Part shown: positions 8,360 through 15,922 of the stretch, piece by piece
Position numbering within the stretch: position 1 is the first letter of the stretch
How the letters are laid out: each line of letters opens with the position of its first letter
Origin: Chitinophaga eiseniae
Lineage (GTDB): Bacteria > Bacteroidota > Bacteroidia > Chitinophagales > Chitinophagaceae
Assembly: GCF_900167135.1 (NCBI RefSeq)
Contig: NZ_FUWZ01000003.1
Span: forward strand, 806,001-870,000
DNA length: 64,000 nucleotides
Direction: 5' to 3'
Program-made: the position numbers and the translations under genes
The notes under the pieces: model-generated
Seen by the model: only the letters and a program-made list of their open reading frames with translations
Database searches by the model: none
What the model was told of the DNA's origin: nothing

Positions 8360-9490
8360 CTATTCTTGGTAAGGTAATTGGGTGAAAGAAAAATTGGAAG
8401 TGCAGCCACAGTCGCCATCCATCAGATCTACGGTAAAGAACTCAATCAATTCCTGCCAGCTGACCGTTTCTGAGAATCGCTGCAGCTCAATGACAGCGGG
8501 CCGGTCAAGCATATTGGCAGCTTCCCGTAGTTTCTCAATTTCAGCGCCGGTAAGCAACCCGTTATTTTGGATAAAGTCCGTCATCATTGCCGGCCTGCTT
8601 TTTGTCGCGGTCCGCCACAGGCCCCGGCAGCCACTACCTAAAGCCTGCAGCCTCGGTTCCTGCTTCAGCAGCTTTTCCCGGCTGGCACCTCTGGCCGTTT
8701 CCAGCTTTTGCTCCCAGGCACTGTGCCTGGACTGATAATCGGCCACAAGCTGTTGTTCGTTCATATGACCTCTCAACCTCGGTACGGCCCTAGCCTCCAT
8801 CAGGACAATACCGCGCAAATAGCTTTTGCGGAATTCCATAAGCTCCTCCGGTTTTGTGGCCGGACAGAACTTGCATGCTGATTTGGGAGGAACCGGCAGA
8901 CCGGCCTTTTGTATGGCCGCTTTACACATCTCCCTGTCCATTCCCCATTCTACCAAAGGGTACCAATAATCGTACTTCGCATCCTTAATGCCCTTTGAAT
9001 GGGCATAGCGTTTCATGTCTTTGGCGCCGGCATCATATCCGATGATCTTTTTAATTTTACCCCCAGCTTTCCAATAATCAAGGGCAGGCTGCCAGCGGTT
9101 CGTCCACTTGTTTTGGGGGGCAACCTTCCACTTGAGGGAACAGGACTTGCGTCCATAGGCAAGAGACGGGAGTATCCTGTTGGCAATGACTTCCTGCCCC
9201 AGGCTTTTGTAGGCAAATCCTTTCTTTAGATTCTTCGGCTTGTTCCGTACAACGGTTACCTGCGGAAACCCAACCAGGCTTAGCCAGCTACTGATGATCG
9301 GGAGGTAATCGTAGGTTTCCTGCTTTTCCTCTCCCGTATCGGCAAACAGTATAGCATCCGGGATAATCCCTCTTCTCTCCAGCTCCACCAGCACCGCGGT
9401 GCTGTCCACGCCCAAACCGTAAGCTACGATCAGTGGCTGTTTTAGCACTTCTTCTACAGGTCTGAATAAATTGATTTGAATTGCTTTCAT
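8360..9490 (-). CDS. PP-loop ATPase, phosphoadenosine phosphosulfate reductase family
   Basis: The N-terminal PP-loop is VAYGLGVDSTAVLVEL, followed by AILFADTGEEKQETYDYL, the arrangement of PAPS reductase and related adenylating enzymes. Downstream cysteine motifs are KSACKFCPATKPEEL and, near the C terminus, GDCGCTSNF. These could bind a metal or carry sulfur. Proteins of this type in phages and mobile elements are not sulfate-assimilation enzymes, and some relatives (DndC) act in DNA modification. Start chosen at 9490 (MKAIQINLF); an upstream start at 9532 is possible. A structured hairpin (9554-9623) precedes the gene. Confidence 0.82.
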   Translation of the reverse strand: MKAIQINLFRPVEEVLKQPLIVAYGLGVDSTAVLVELERRGIIPDAILFADTGEEKQETYDYLPIISSWLSLVGFPQVTVVRNKPKNLKKGFAYKSLGQEVIANRILPSLAYGRKSCSLKWKVAPQNKWTNRWQPALDYWKAGGKIKKIIGYDAGAKDMKRYAHSKGIKDAKYDYWYPLVEWGMDREMCKAAIQKAGLPVPPKSACKFCPATKPEELMEFRKSYLRGIVLMEARAVPRLRGHMNEQQLVADYQSRHSAWEQKLETARGASREKLLKQEPRLQALGSGCRGLWRTATKSRPAMMTDFIQNNGLLTGAEIEKLREAANMLDRPAVIELQRFSETVSWQELIEFFTVDLMDGDCGCTSNFSFTQLPYQE

Positions 9491-9799
9491 ACAGCTAATT
9501 TTTAATGATGAAAAAATTGAATGATGAAGCAATCAGCGGGCATGAGCGAGCAAGACCAAAAAGCAACGGAATAAATGTGGGCCGGCCGCGCCCGCGTTGT
9601 GTTTATGCCGGAATTTTTTGGTCGCCCCGAAGCTCACGCCCGAACTTTGATTCAGCACGAGGCTTTTTATATCCCACCTAAAGCATCTTCACAATGGAGG
9701 GGCAGGCCTGAAAGGGCGGGCAGCTTTGGCACAGGATGCGGCAGAACGGATATGTTATAAAACAGCAGCCGCAACGCCATAATAAAAGAAAAGAACGGG
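9491..9799. other. Intergenic stretch holding the first conserved hairpin
   Basis: 309 bp between the PP-loop gene and the end of the radC-like gene. It contains hairpin copy 1 (9554-9623), which probably belongs to the 5' leader of the PP-loop gene. A 61-codon plus-strand frame here overlaps the hairpin and is not considered a gene. Confidence 0.5.
9554..9623 (-). promoter_or_regulatory. Conserved structured leader hairpin, copy 1
   Basis: The outer 9-bp stem is GACCAAAAA (9554-9562) with TTTTTGGTC (9615-9623). Conserved inner strands are CGGAATAAATG (9567-9577) and TTTATGCCGGAAT (9602-9614), which pair as CGG-AATAAA with TTTATGCCG. The apical stem is GTGGGC/GCCCGC. It lies 63 nt upstream of the PP-loop gene's start. 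Copies at 10306 and 46514 keep the inner strands but change both bases of stem pairs. The element was seen directly; RNA-level regulation is inferred. Confidence 0.7.
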
Positions 9800-9814
9800 C
9801 TACATCAGCCCGTT
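9794..9814 (-). terminator. Rho-independent terminator of the radC-like gene
   Basis: AACGGGCT (9794-9801) pairs with AGCCCGTT (9807-9814), overlapping the stop codon of the radC-like gene. The minus-strand transcript then runs into CTTTTCTTTTATTATG. Confidence 0.7.
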
Positions 9815-10264
9815 TTCGCAAAATGAATAATGCCCATCCCAGGCAAGGATCAAATGGTCGATAACTTCGATTTCAAGCAGCCGTCCGCCATGAACCAGTT
9901 TTTCAGTAAGGCGCTTATCATCGGCACTGGGCAAAAGCGATCCGCTGGGGTGGTTATGGGCCAGTATGATCTTTTTGGCGCCGGCCTTTAGTGCCGCAGC
10001 AAAGATCAGCCGAGGGTCTGCTACCGTGCATGTAGTGCCACCTGATGAAATTTGAACGATACCTATTACCCTGCTTCCTGCATCGAGCAGTAAGATCTTG
10101 AATTGCTCCTGTAGGTTTATCGTATCCTCGTTCCAATTAGCTCTGAAGATATCGTTAGCTTCTTTAGATCCGTTAATCGCAACACGATCAGCGGCTTTGA
10201 TTTTTGGACGATAGCGTAACTGGATCTGAGGCACCTTGGCGGTCAGCTTTACTTGTGTTTCCAT
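9800..10264 (-). CDS. RadC-like JAB/MPN domain protein
   Basis: A 154-residue single-domain protein of the RadC family. The JAMM-type metal site is visible as AHNHPSGSLLPSADD, preceded by the strand FKILLLDAGSRVIGI. It lacks the helix-hairpin-helix region of chromosomal RadC, as is usual for versions on plasmids and ICEs. The biochemical role is unknown despite the historical DNA-repair name. The gene has its own structured leader (10306-10407) and a terminator overlapping its stop codon, so it is a monocistronic unit. Confidence 0.9.
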   Translation of the reverse strand: METQVKLTAKVPQIQLRYRPKIKAADRVAINGSKEANDIFRANWNEDTINLQEQFKILLLDAGSRVIGIVQISSGGTTCTVADPRLIFAAALKAGAKKIILAHNHPSGSLLPSADDKRLTEKLVHGGRLLEIEVIDHLILAWDGHYSFCENGLM

Positions 10265-10305
10265 ATACCATTATTTTAAATGAATTATGGAGAAAGCACA
10301 GACCT

Positions 10306-10407
10306 GGGGCGACCAAAGCCCAGAGGAAACGGAATAAGTGTCGGAGACTAACATAGCAGAGCCGGCAGCGCTGCCATGTTATTATGCCGTAGTCTATGGG
10401 GTGCCCC
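10306..10407 (-). promoter_or_regulatory. Conserved structured leader hairpin, copy 2
   Basis: Outer pairs are GGGGC (10306-10310) with GCCCC (10403-10407), plus ACC with GGT. Conserved inner strands are CGGAATAAGTG (10330-10340) and TTATGCCG (10382-10389). The apical stem is AACATaGCAG with CTGCcATGTT. It lies 42 nt upstream of the radC-like start. It is the most divergent of the three copies but keeps the same architecture. It overlaps the first possible start codon of the divergent HTH gene. Confidence 0.62.
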
Positions 10408-11289
10408 GAGCCACCGGACTATCTTTCGGAAGGATTCGTTGATCTTTCTCCATGTTGGAATAGTACCTTATTGACGGCTCTGCGTTATAGGGAAGGAACA
10501 TATATCTATATTGTGGTGACGAAAAATAAAAAAGGAACAAGGCCCGAGGTGAAAGCAGGGAGCCGAATTTGGGTAAAGCTGGATCTCGATACCGTAAGCG
10601 AAATAAGGAAGCTGCTATCGGCCGAACCCAGATTGCGTTACGCTAAAATTGCTACTAAATATGGTGTCTCGATGAGTACGATCAGCAACATCCGGCACAA
10701 TAAGATTTATCCCGCTATGGAAAACGATCCGAATGATTTTAGAACAGAAGGAAAGAAGCTCAGTTATAAGCAGGTTAAAGAAATCCTTGATTTTTTAGAG
10801 AACCCGAACGGACCCTTGTCCGACCTGGCCGAGAAATATGGTGTAAGCATCTGTACCATCTCTAATATCAAGTATGGACGAACATATTCGGCTTTGGTAT
10901 CTGAAAGAAATATCGACCGTGCCTACCGGCATAAGAGGGAATTCCCCAAAAGCCTTTCAGAAGGCACTTTACAAGAGATTGTCCATGTTCTTTCCAACGG
11001 TGAATTTACAATAGAGGAGGTTGCCGCAAAATTTGGTACCTATGCCGGTTTAGTCAGTAGGATCAAACGGAAATTCTGCCCGGAGGTTTCCGAACGCTTT
11101 AAATGCAAGCTCCTTACCGGTCCACAGGTGAAAGAAATGATCGCTCTTCTTAAACAGGGACACCTCCGGTCAAAAGAATTACAAGACCTGTTCAATTGCA
11201 GCTGGCAAGTGGTCAACCGTGTAAAAAAGCGTTTCTGTCCGGAGGCTGCCGGGCCGAAGCGGCTTCGTCCCACGTTGCAAAAGAAATGA
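10396..11289 (+). CDS. Protein with four tandem helix-turn-helix units
   Basis: 297 residues if started at ATG 10396, but that ATG lies inside a structured element. GTG at 10513, preceded by an AGGAAGG-like stretch, would give 258 residues and is plausible. Four similar units of about 50 residues follow, each with an LxxxxVxEIxxLL helix, a YGVSxxTISNI-like recognition helix (units 1-2) or VSRIKRKFCPEV / VNRVKKRFCPEA (units 3-4). The pattern resembles HTH repeats near homing-endonuclease or resolvase DNA-binding regions. No catalytic domain is present. It probably binds an extended DNA site. The target and role are unknown. Confidence 0.75.
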   Translation: MGCPEPPDYLSEGFVDLSPCWNSTLLTALRYREGTYIYIVVTKNKKGTRPEVKAGSRIWVKLDLDTVSEIRKLLSAEPRLRYAKIATKYGVSMSTISNIRHNKIYPAMENDPNDFRTEGKKLSYKQVKEILDFLENPNGPLSDLAEKYGVSICTISNIKYGRTYSALVSERNIDRAYRHKREFPKSLSEGTLQEIVHVLSNGEFTIEEVAAKFGTYAGLVSRIKRKFCPEVSERFKCKLLTGPQVKEMIALLKQGHLRSKELQDLFNCSWQVVNRVKKRFCPEAAGPKRLRPTLQKK

Positions 11290-11443
11290 AATTTCAATAA
11301 TGCTTTGTCAAAAGCATCAGGGCTCATTAGGGTGTGGCCCCGCCCGTAAGAAATGACCCGGCGTGGTTAATTCCGCTTGCCTCATTTAGTAAAATCTCAG
11401 CTTACCAGCGACATTTGAAACCATAGCCAGCTTTCCCGCCGCT

Positions 11444-11748
11444 CTACCAGCGCAGTAGAACCCTCCATACACGCCCCCAACTTTCCAGATCCGGGGCGGA
11501 ATAGTCTATTTCAGTGTCACCATTGGCGTGCTCAACATGACGGACTGCGATACAGGGGTCTCCGGCCCCATGTGCCATGGAAAGGTTTCTGTTATCCTGG
11601 CCTTGCCGTCCTCCCAAACCGCCCATAAATGAGATATGACAACTAAAGGCCTGTCAGCAGCGCTGCTCCTGAAATGTTCCATGCTAAAATTGTCTTGATT
11701 TAAAAGATTTATTGCTGTTTCCATTAATAGTAACGGCAGCACCCCCAA
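11444..11748 (-). pseudogene. Possible frameshifted small gene
   Basis: One frame (11506-11748) gives an 80-residue product beginning with METAINLLNQ after a short extension. The overlapping frame ending at 11444 continues with a plausible acidic tail. A single indel would join them to about 95 residues. No family is recognised, and coincidence cannot be excluded. Confidence 0.25.
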
Positions 11749-11901
11749 AAAGTACTACCGAATGTTTTACAGTGCGCCTTATAGGATTGTGCCATTAAAC
11801 TTATCGAGCACGAGATAGACATCACTCCAAATCGTCAGATAGCCGTTTCATTTTAGAGGAATAACCCAGTGAGCTGCGCGCTCTTTTTACCGGTAGTCGT
11901 G

Positions 11902-11930
11902 GTTGAGTATTTGGGGGCCAAAGTTGAGTA
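11902..11930 (+). promoter_or_regulatory. Paired direct repeats, LytTR-like spacing
   Basis: GTTGAGTA occurs at 11902-11909 and again at 11923-11930, exactly 21 bp apart (two helical turns). LytTR-family regulators bind two direct repeats on one face of DNA, and a LytTR gene exists at 28847-29728. Assignment to that regulator is a guess. Confidence 0.3.
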
Positions 11931-12067
11931 CTTCAGCATATTAAGCCGGCTAATGCTTTGCCGGGTATACCTTTGCTGGTAATTTCATTTCCGGAACTGA
12001 GCCTTCAGATCGACCAAAATTGATAGCATGGATATGCCCGATCCAATTTCACCTAAAACCTCGAACC

Positions 12068-13516
12068 ATGAAAAAACTATTGTTTTCCACCGGACTAATC
12101 GTAACAGGCTGCCTGCTTTTTTATGCCTGCAAGAAAAACCTTCATGACCCTGCCGAGCAGCAGCGGTCATCTGGTGCTTCTTCGAAAGCCCTGGCCGCTG
12201 CCTGTACCTACGAGACGCTTTCAGGCAATATTTCCGCCAACAAGGTGTTGTCCGCCGCTATCGTCTATCGGCTGGACGGCTGCGTTACCGTAAAGCCGGG
12301 CGTGACGCTCAGTATCCCTGCCGGCACCTTGCTGCTCGGGATGAAGACGCCTACCGCCGGCGGCAAGAGCTTCCTTATTGTCGAGCGCGGCGGGGTGCTC
12401 AATATCAGCGGTACGGCTGCAAGCCCCGTCGTCTTTACTTCCGACCAGCCGGCAGCCTCCCGCAACCCCGGGGATTGGGGCGGGGTCCGACTATTCGGCA
12501 AAGCCAATAACAATAACAGTAATTCACTTAGCACCGACTTGGGCTGTGCGGTATATACCGGCGGCGGTACTATCAATACCGATAATTCGGGGACCATGCG
12601 TTACTTCCAGGTACACTTCGCCGGTGCTGCGGCCAACGGCAATGACAATTCCAAAGCAGCCATTATGCTCAATTCCGTCGGTAGCGGCACCACCTTCGAT
12701 CATGTCCAAATCACTAGTCCCCAATTCGACGGCTTAAATGTGGCAGGCGGTACAGTAAAGATCGACAACGTAACCAGCTATAATACTGACAGGACCGACT
12801 TTGCTATTTCTTATGGCAATACCAGCAATATGCAGTTCCTTACTGCAATGCGGTTATCTGCGCCTCTGGTACCTACGTCTGGTGCATATGGCTTCGACAT
12901 CAGTAACCAGCCGGTGACCATTTCTACAAGTACTCCTTTGACAAAACCGCTCATCAGCAACGCTACCGTGCTTGGCCCCAACTACTGCAGCGGCAGCCCT
13001 GTCAACGGTAATTACCTATATGCGGTCCGTTTTTTTAATAATGGTGCCGGGAAAATATACAATAGCCTGTTTTCGTCCTGGAATGGAAAAGGGTTGAGAA
13101 TTGATGGTGGTAGTTCTCCTTCTTCAATCACACAGACCTTAAGCGGCAATTTGGAATTCTCCTACAATAGTTTCCACAACAGTGGGGCCATCCCCTATTC
13201 CAGTACCAGTTGGGCAGGAGGCTGCGACCTGTCCATGCAAAAATGGATCGACGGTACCGGGACTTCGGCCTGTGTAGAGGATGGTAACCAATTCTCCGTG
13301 ACCACCCTGGGTTATAACGCCAGCTTCTGCAGCAATTTTTGTGGAGGGTTTACCCAGAATTTCGTACTTGGGTCTACCAGTATGGACAGCCCGGATTATA
13401 GTTGGGACGCCGGCGGAGCGTTCAGTCATGTCAACTACCGGGGCTCCATCGGGGCTGCGGATTGGATGCAGGGCTGGACCGCCTGGTGCGCCAAAGACCA
13501 GCAGTATTGTAACTGA
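12068..13516 (+). CDS. Outer-membrane lipoprotein with beta-helix repeats
   Basis: Started at 12068, where MKKLLFSTGLIVTGCLLFYAC gives a lipoprotein signal peptide with Cys at residue 21. The mature part contains repeated short beta-strand rungs (GVLNISGTAASPVVFTSDQ, GGTVKIDNVTSYNTD) like right-handed parallel beta-helix proteins of Bacteroidota. The C terminus is rich in Trp, Cys and Asp (GWTAWCAKDQQYC). It is probably surface-exposed. No catalytic residues are recognised. A strong bidirectional terminator separates it from the convergent T9SS gene. Confidence 0.85.
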   Translation: MKKLLFSTGLIVTGCLLFYACKKNLHDPAEQQRSSGASSKALAAACTYETLSGNISANKVLSAAIVYRLDGCVTVKPGVTLSIPAGTLLLGMKTPTAGGKSFLIVERGGVLNISGTAASPVVFTSDQPAASRNPGDWGGVRLFGKANNNNSNSLSTDLGCAVYTGGGTINTDNSGTMRYFQVHFAGAAANGNDNSKAAIMLNSVGSGTTFDHVQITSPQFDGLNVAGGTVKIDNVTSYNTDRTDFAISYGNTSNMQFLTAMRLSAPLVPTSGAYGFDISNQPVTISTSTPLTKPLISNATVLGPNYCSGSPVNGNYLYAVRFFNNGAGKIYNSLFSSWNGKGLRIDGGSSPSSITQTLSGNLEFSYNSFHNSGAIPYSSTSWAGGCDLSMQKWIDGTGTSACVEDGNQFSVTTLGYNASFCSNFCGGFTQNFVLGSTSMDSPDYSWDAGGAFSHVNYRGSIGAADWMQGWTAWCAKDQQYCN

Positions 13517-13555
13517 ATTTAACTGCAAGGATACATAGGGTTATTATAATGGATC

Positions 13556-13586
13556 GGGGCTTTCCTTTTGGAAAGCCCCTTGTTTT
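13556..13586. terminator. Bidirectional Rho-independent terminator
   Basis: GGGGCTTTCC (13556-13565), a TTTT loop and GGAAAGCCCC (13570-13579), then TTGTTTT. It sits between two convergent genes (13516 and 13595). Confidence 0.88.
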
Positions 13587-13594
13587 GAGCAACG

Positions 13595-15922
13595 CTACCG
13601 GAGCAAAGTAATGTCCCCCTTTACCTTCTTTATCCTGCCATCGGGATACAGGATGCCAACCTGGTAATAGTAGACCCCGACAGGGCACGGCCTACCGTCT
13701 TGGGTCCCATCCCATCCCCTTGCTGCATCCGAGGTACGGAACACCTCTTGTCCGTAGCGGTTGTATACCGCAAAGCTTTCCAGGCGCTGATAGGTAAAGC
13801 CCATCGGCTTAAATACGTCATTGAGCCCATCCCCATTGGGGCTAAAGGCGCTGGCCAGCAGATCGGGCATTTTGTAATCGATGGCAATTTTCACATAACC
13901 GGTATCGCGGCAACCGTATTGGTTCCAGCCGACAACGGAAAAGATAGTCGGTTTCAGCGGCCGCGTTACCGGATCGGCTTTGGTAGGAGTATCCAAAGGC
14001 CCGGAGGGCCACCAGGAATACAACAGGGCGCCTTCTGCATGCAACGTCAGGTTATCGCCATAGGGCAAGGTAGCCTCAGTCGGACGGACAGTGAGTTCCG
14101 TTGCAGGAAGCGCTGCTACTATCGCCATCATGGCTGTATCGCAGGACGCGCCGGTAATCCTTAACCGGTAACTACCTGGTTCCACAGCATATAGGGTATC
14201 CGAGCCACGGCGCTCGCGGTACTGGAGGACACTGCCATCTAAGCTGCTCCAGGTATAAGATAGCATACCCGTATCTGCAGCGGAACGGACCGCGATCAAC
14301 ATACCGTCCCGCTGGCCGGGACAGCTGCCCTTGCTGATCAGTCGCGGCACCCGGGAAAACTGGACCCTGAAAGTGTCGGTAACATAGCTGCAGTCCTTTC
14401 GATAATAACTTACCCAATAAGTACCTGAACCATAAACAAGCCGGTCTCGCTGGGATGACGCATCGTCCCAACGCTTGCATTTACCATTACTATCTGCTGC
14501 TATTACAACACTGTCCTTGAAGCATGACATTATCTGAAAAGTTTGGCCAGGCAAGGTATCTGGCGGCGAAGAGGCGCAAACCACTTCCTGCTGCAAATAG
14601 GAAAAGCCGCCCATGCCTCCCATTGAGAAAGATGTTCCAAGCGTACCGGTGTAGGCCGGAACAACAAGCGTGTTAAGCTCCGGCAAACAAGCCGGGCCTG
14701 CCAGGTCCGGCTGATGCAGCACATGAAAGCCCGGCCCCGGATTGTATCCTGCCGGGACGAGTGCCAGCGGCAAGCAAGTCTGGCTACCATTGTCGATGTA
14801 AACCTTTCGGTCGGGACCGGCCTTTATTTCCCCCAACGGGTTCTGGACGGTGAGGATGCAAAGCCCGCTGATATCCTGGAGCAACGATGGCTGGTTGGTA
14901 ATGATGAGGTTCTTAGAAGCAATGATAGCGGGAAGGCCGGATTGATCGACATCGTACTGGAACAAACGCCCTGGCATCAGCAACCCGTTTATCCAATAGT
15001 TCTGGCTGGCATACAGCTTTGAGTTGTCAGGGGAAAAGCAAATGTCCTGGAACCGGGTATGGTTAAGGGCCGTGGCGGGAGCCAGCGGGTCTCCATTGCC
15101 GGTCGTTTCAAGTACTAATGTGTTGGTAATTTTCCCACTGCAGGGCTCAAAAGGAAACAGCTCTATGCCCTGCCAGCCGCAACAGGCTAGCATACTGCCA
15201 TCCGGCGCCGCTTTCAGGAAACCGAAGTCATCATAGTTGTAATGAAAGGGCGCAGAAAAGGTGCCCGCTTCCGAGATCACCGGTTCAGGGTGCAGACCGG
15301 CGCCATCAATACCGAAGCTGTAGAACTGGTTGGCGGTCCGGGAACGCACCACCAGCCAGATGCCCCGGCAACCTTTAACGGCCGTCATTTTTTTGGCGAC
15401 GATGGTACCATAGGCAGAGAGCACAACATCTTTTTGGCCGGCAACGATGCCGCCTGCGCCGCCATTAAGGCCCATGTCCAGCAGGCTGTATAGCAAGCCC
15501 TTGCCATAGGAATAGAAAATATAATACTGGTCGGCGTTACCTGGATGCGGTACCACTACCGGCTTGCAGCTTTCAGTCAGCGCCCCGGTGCGTAGCTCTG
15601 TGCCCACAATAGGCGTTCCATTGACCCTGAAAATACAAGGCTCCGGATATCCGGGTACATTAACCCGAAGCTGGACAATAAAGCGCAGCTGACCATTAGG
15701 CTTGCAGACTGCCGCCGACCACCAGGTACCATTGCCAGGCAAGGGATAGCTGGTGATCGTTGGCGAAGTACCGGAAAAATCGATGGCGGTGTTGGCAACT
15801 GTTTCTATCGTTGAAAAGAAGCAGATATTATTTTCGCCCTGTGCGAACAAGCCCGCAGGCTGCAAGATATAGAACATACAGAGACAGGCGATCAAAAAAT
15901 CATACAGGCGTTTAGAGATCAT
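13595..15922 (-). CDS. Secreted protein with T9SS type B sorting domain
   Basis: 775 residues with an N-terminal signal peptide (LIACLCMFYILQPAGLFAQ). The middle has beta-propeller-like strands of the kind seen in Bacteroidota surface proteins (SPDNSKLYASQNYWING). The C terminus holds a gliding-motility/T9SS type B domain: AFSPNGDGLNDVFKP, FAVYNRYGQEVFRTSD, W-D-G-T and a final VKGDITLLR. The protein would cross the outer membrane through the type IX system and stay at the surface or be released. Its start overlaps the stop of the upstream T9SS gene by 4 bp, suggesting translational coupling. Confidence 0.93.
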   Translation of the reverse strand: MISKRLYDFLIACLCMFYILQPAGLFAQGENNICFFSTIETVANTAIDFSGTSPTITSYPLPGNGTWWSAAVCKPNGQLRFIVQLRVNVPGYPEPCIFRVNGTPIVGTELRTGALTESCKPVVVPHPGNADQYYIFYSYGKGLLYSLLDMGLNGGAGGIVAGQKDVVLSAYGTIVAKKMTAVKGCRGIWLVVRSRTANQFYSFGIDGAGLHPEPVISEAGTFSAPFHYNYDDFGFLKAAPDGSMLACCGWQGIELFPFEPCSGKITNTLVLETTGNGDPLAPATALNHTRFQDICFSPDNSKLYASQNYWINGLLMPGRLFQYDVDQSGLPAIIASKNLIITNQPSLLQDISGLCILTVQNPLGEIKAGPDRKVYIDNGSQTCLPLALVPAGYNPGPGFHVLHQPDLAGPACLPELNTLVVPAYTGTLGTSFSMGGMGGFSYLQQEVVCASSPPDTLPGQTFQIMSCFKDSVVIAADSNGKCKRWDDASSQRDRLVYGSGTYWVSYYRKDCSYVTDTFRVQFSRVPRLISKGSCPGQRDGMLIAVRSAADTGMLSYTWSSLDGSVLQYRERRGSDTLYAVEPGSYRLRITGASCDTAMMAIVAALPATELTVRPTEATLPYGDNLTLHAEGALLYSWWPSGPLDTPTKADPVTRPLKPTIFSVVGWNQYGCRDTGYVKIAIDYKMPDLLASAFSPNGDGLNDVFKPMGFTYQRLESFAVYNRYGQEVFRTSDAARGWDGTQDGRPCPVGVYYYQVGILYPDGRIKKVKGDITLLR

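Larger units (their letters stand above)
11290..12067. other. Long intergenic region with a possible broken gene and paired GTTGAGTA repeats
   Basis: 778 bp. On the minus strand 11444-11748 two overlapping frames each look partly protein-like (METAINLLNQDNFSMEHF in one; GDTEIDYSAPDLESWGRV in the other), which could be one small gene with a frameshift. Two direct GTTGAGTA repeats, 21 bp apart (11902-11909 and 11923-11930), lie upstream of the lipoprotein gene. Confidence 0.4.

Noticed and set aside
9575-9760. 61-codon plus-strand frame
   Set aside because: It lies across the conserved hairpin copy and has no sensible protein features.
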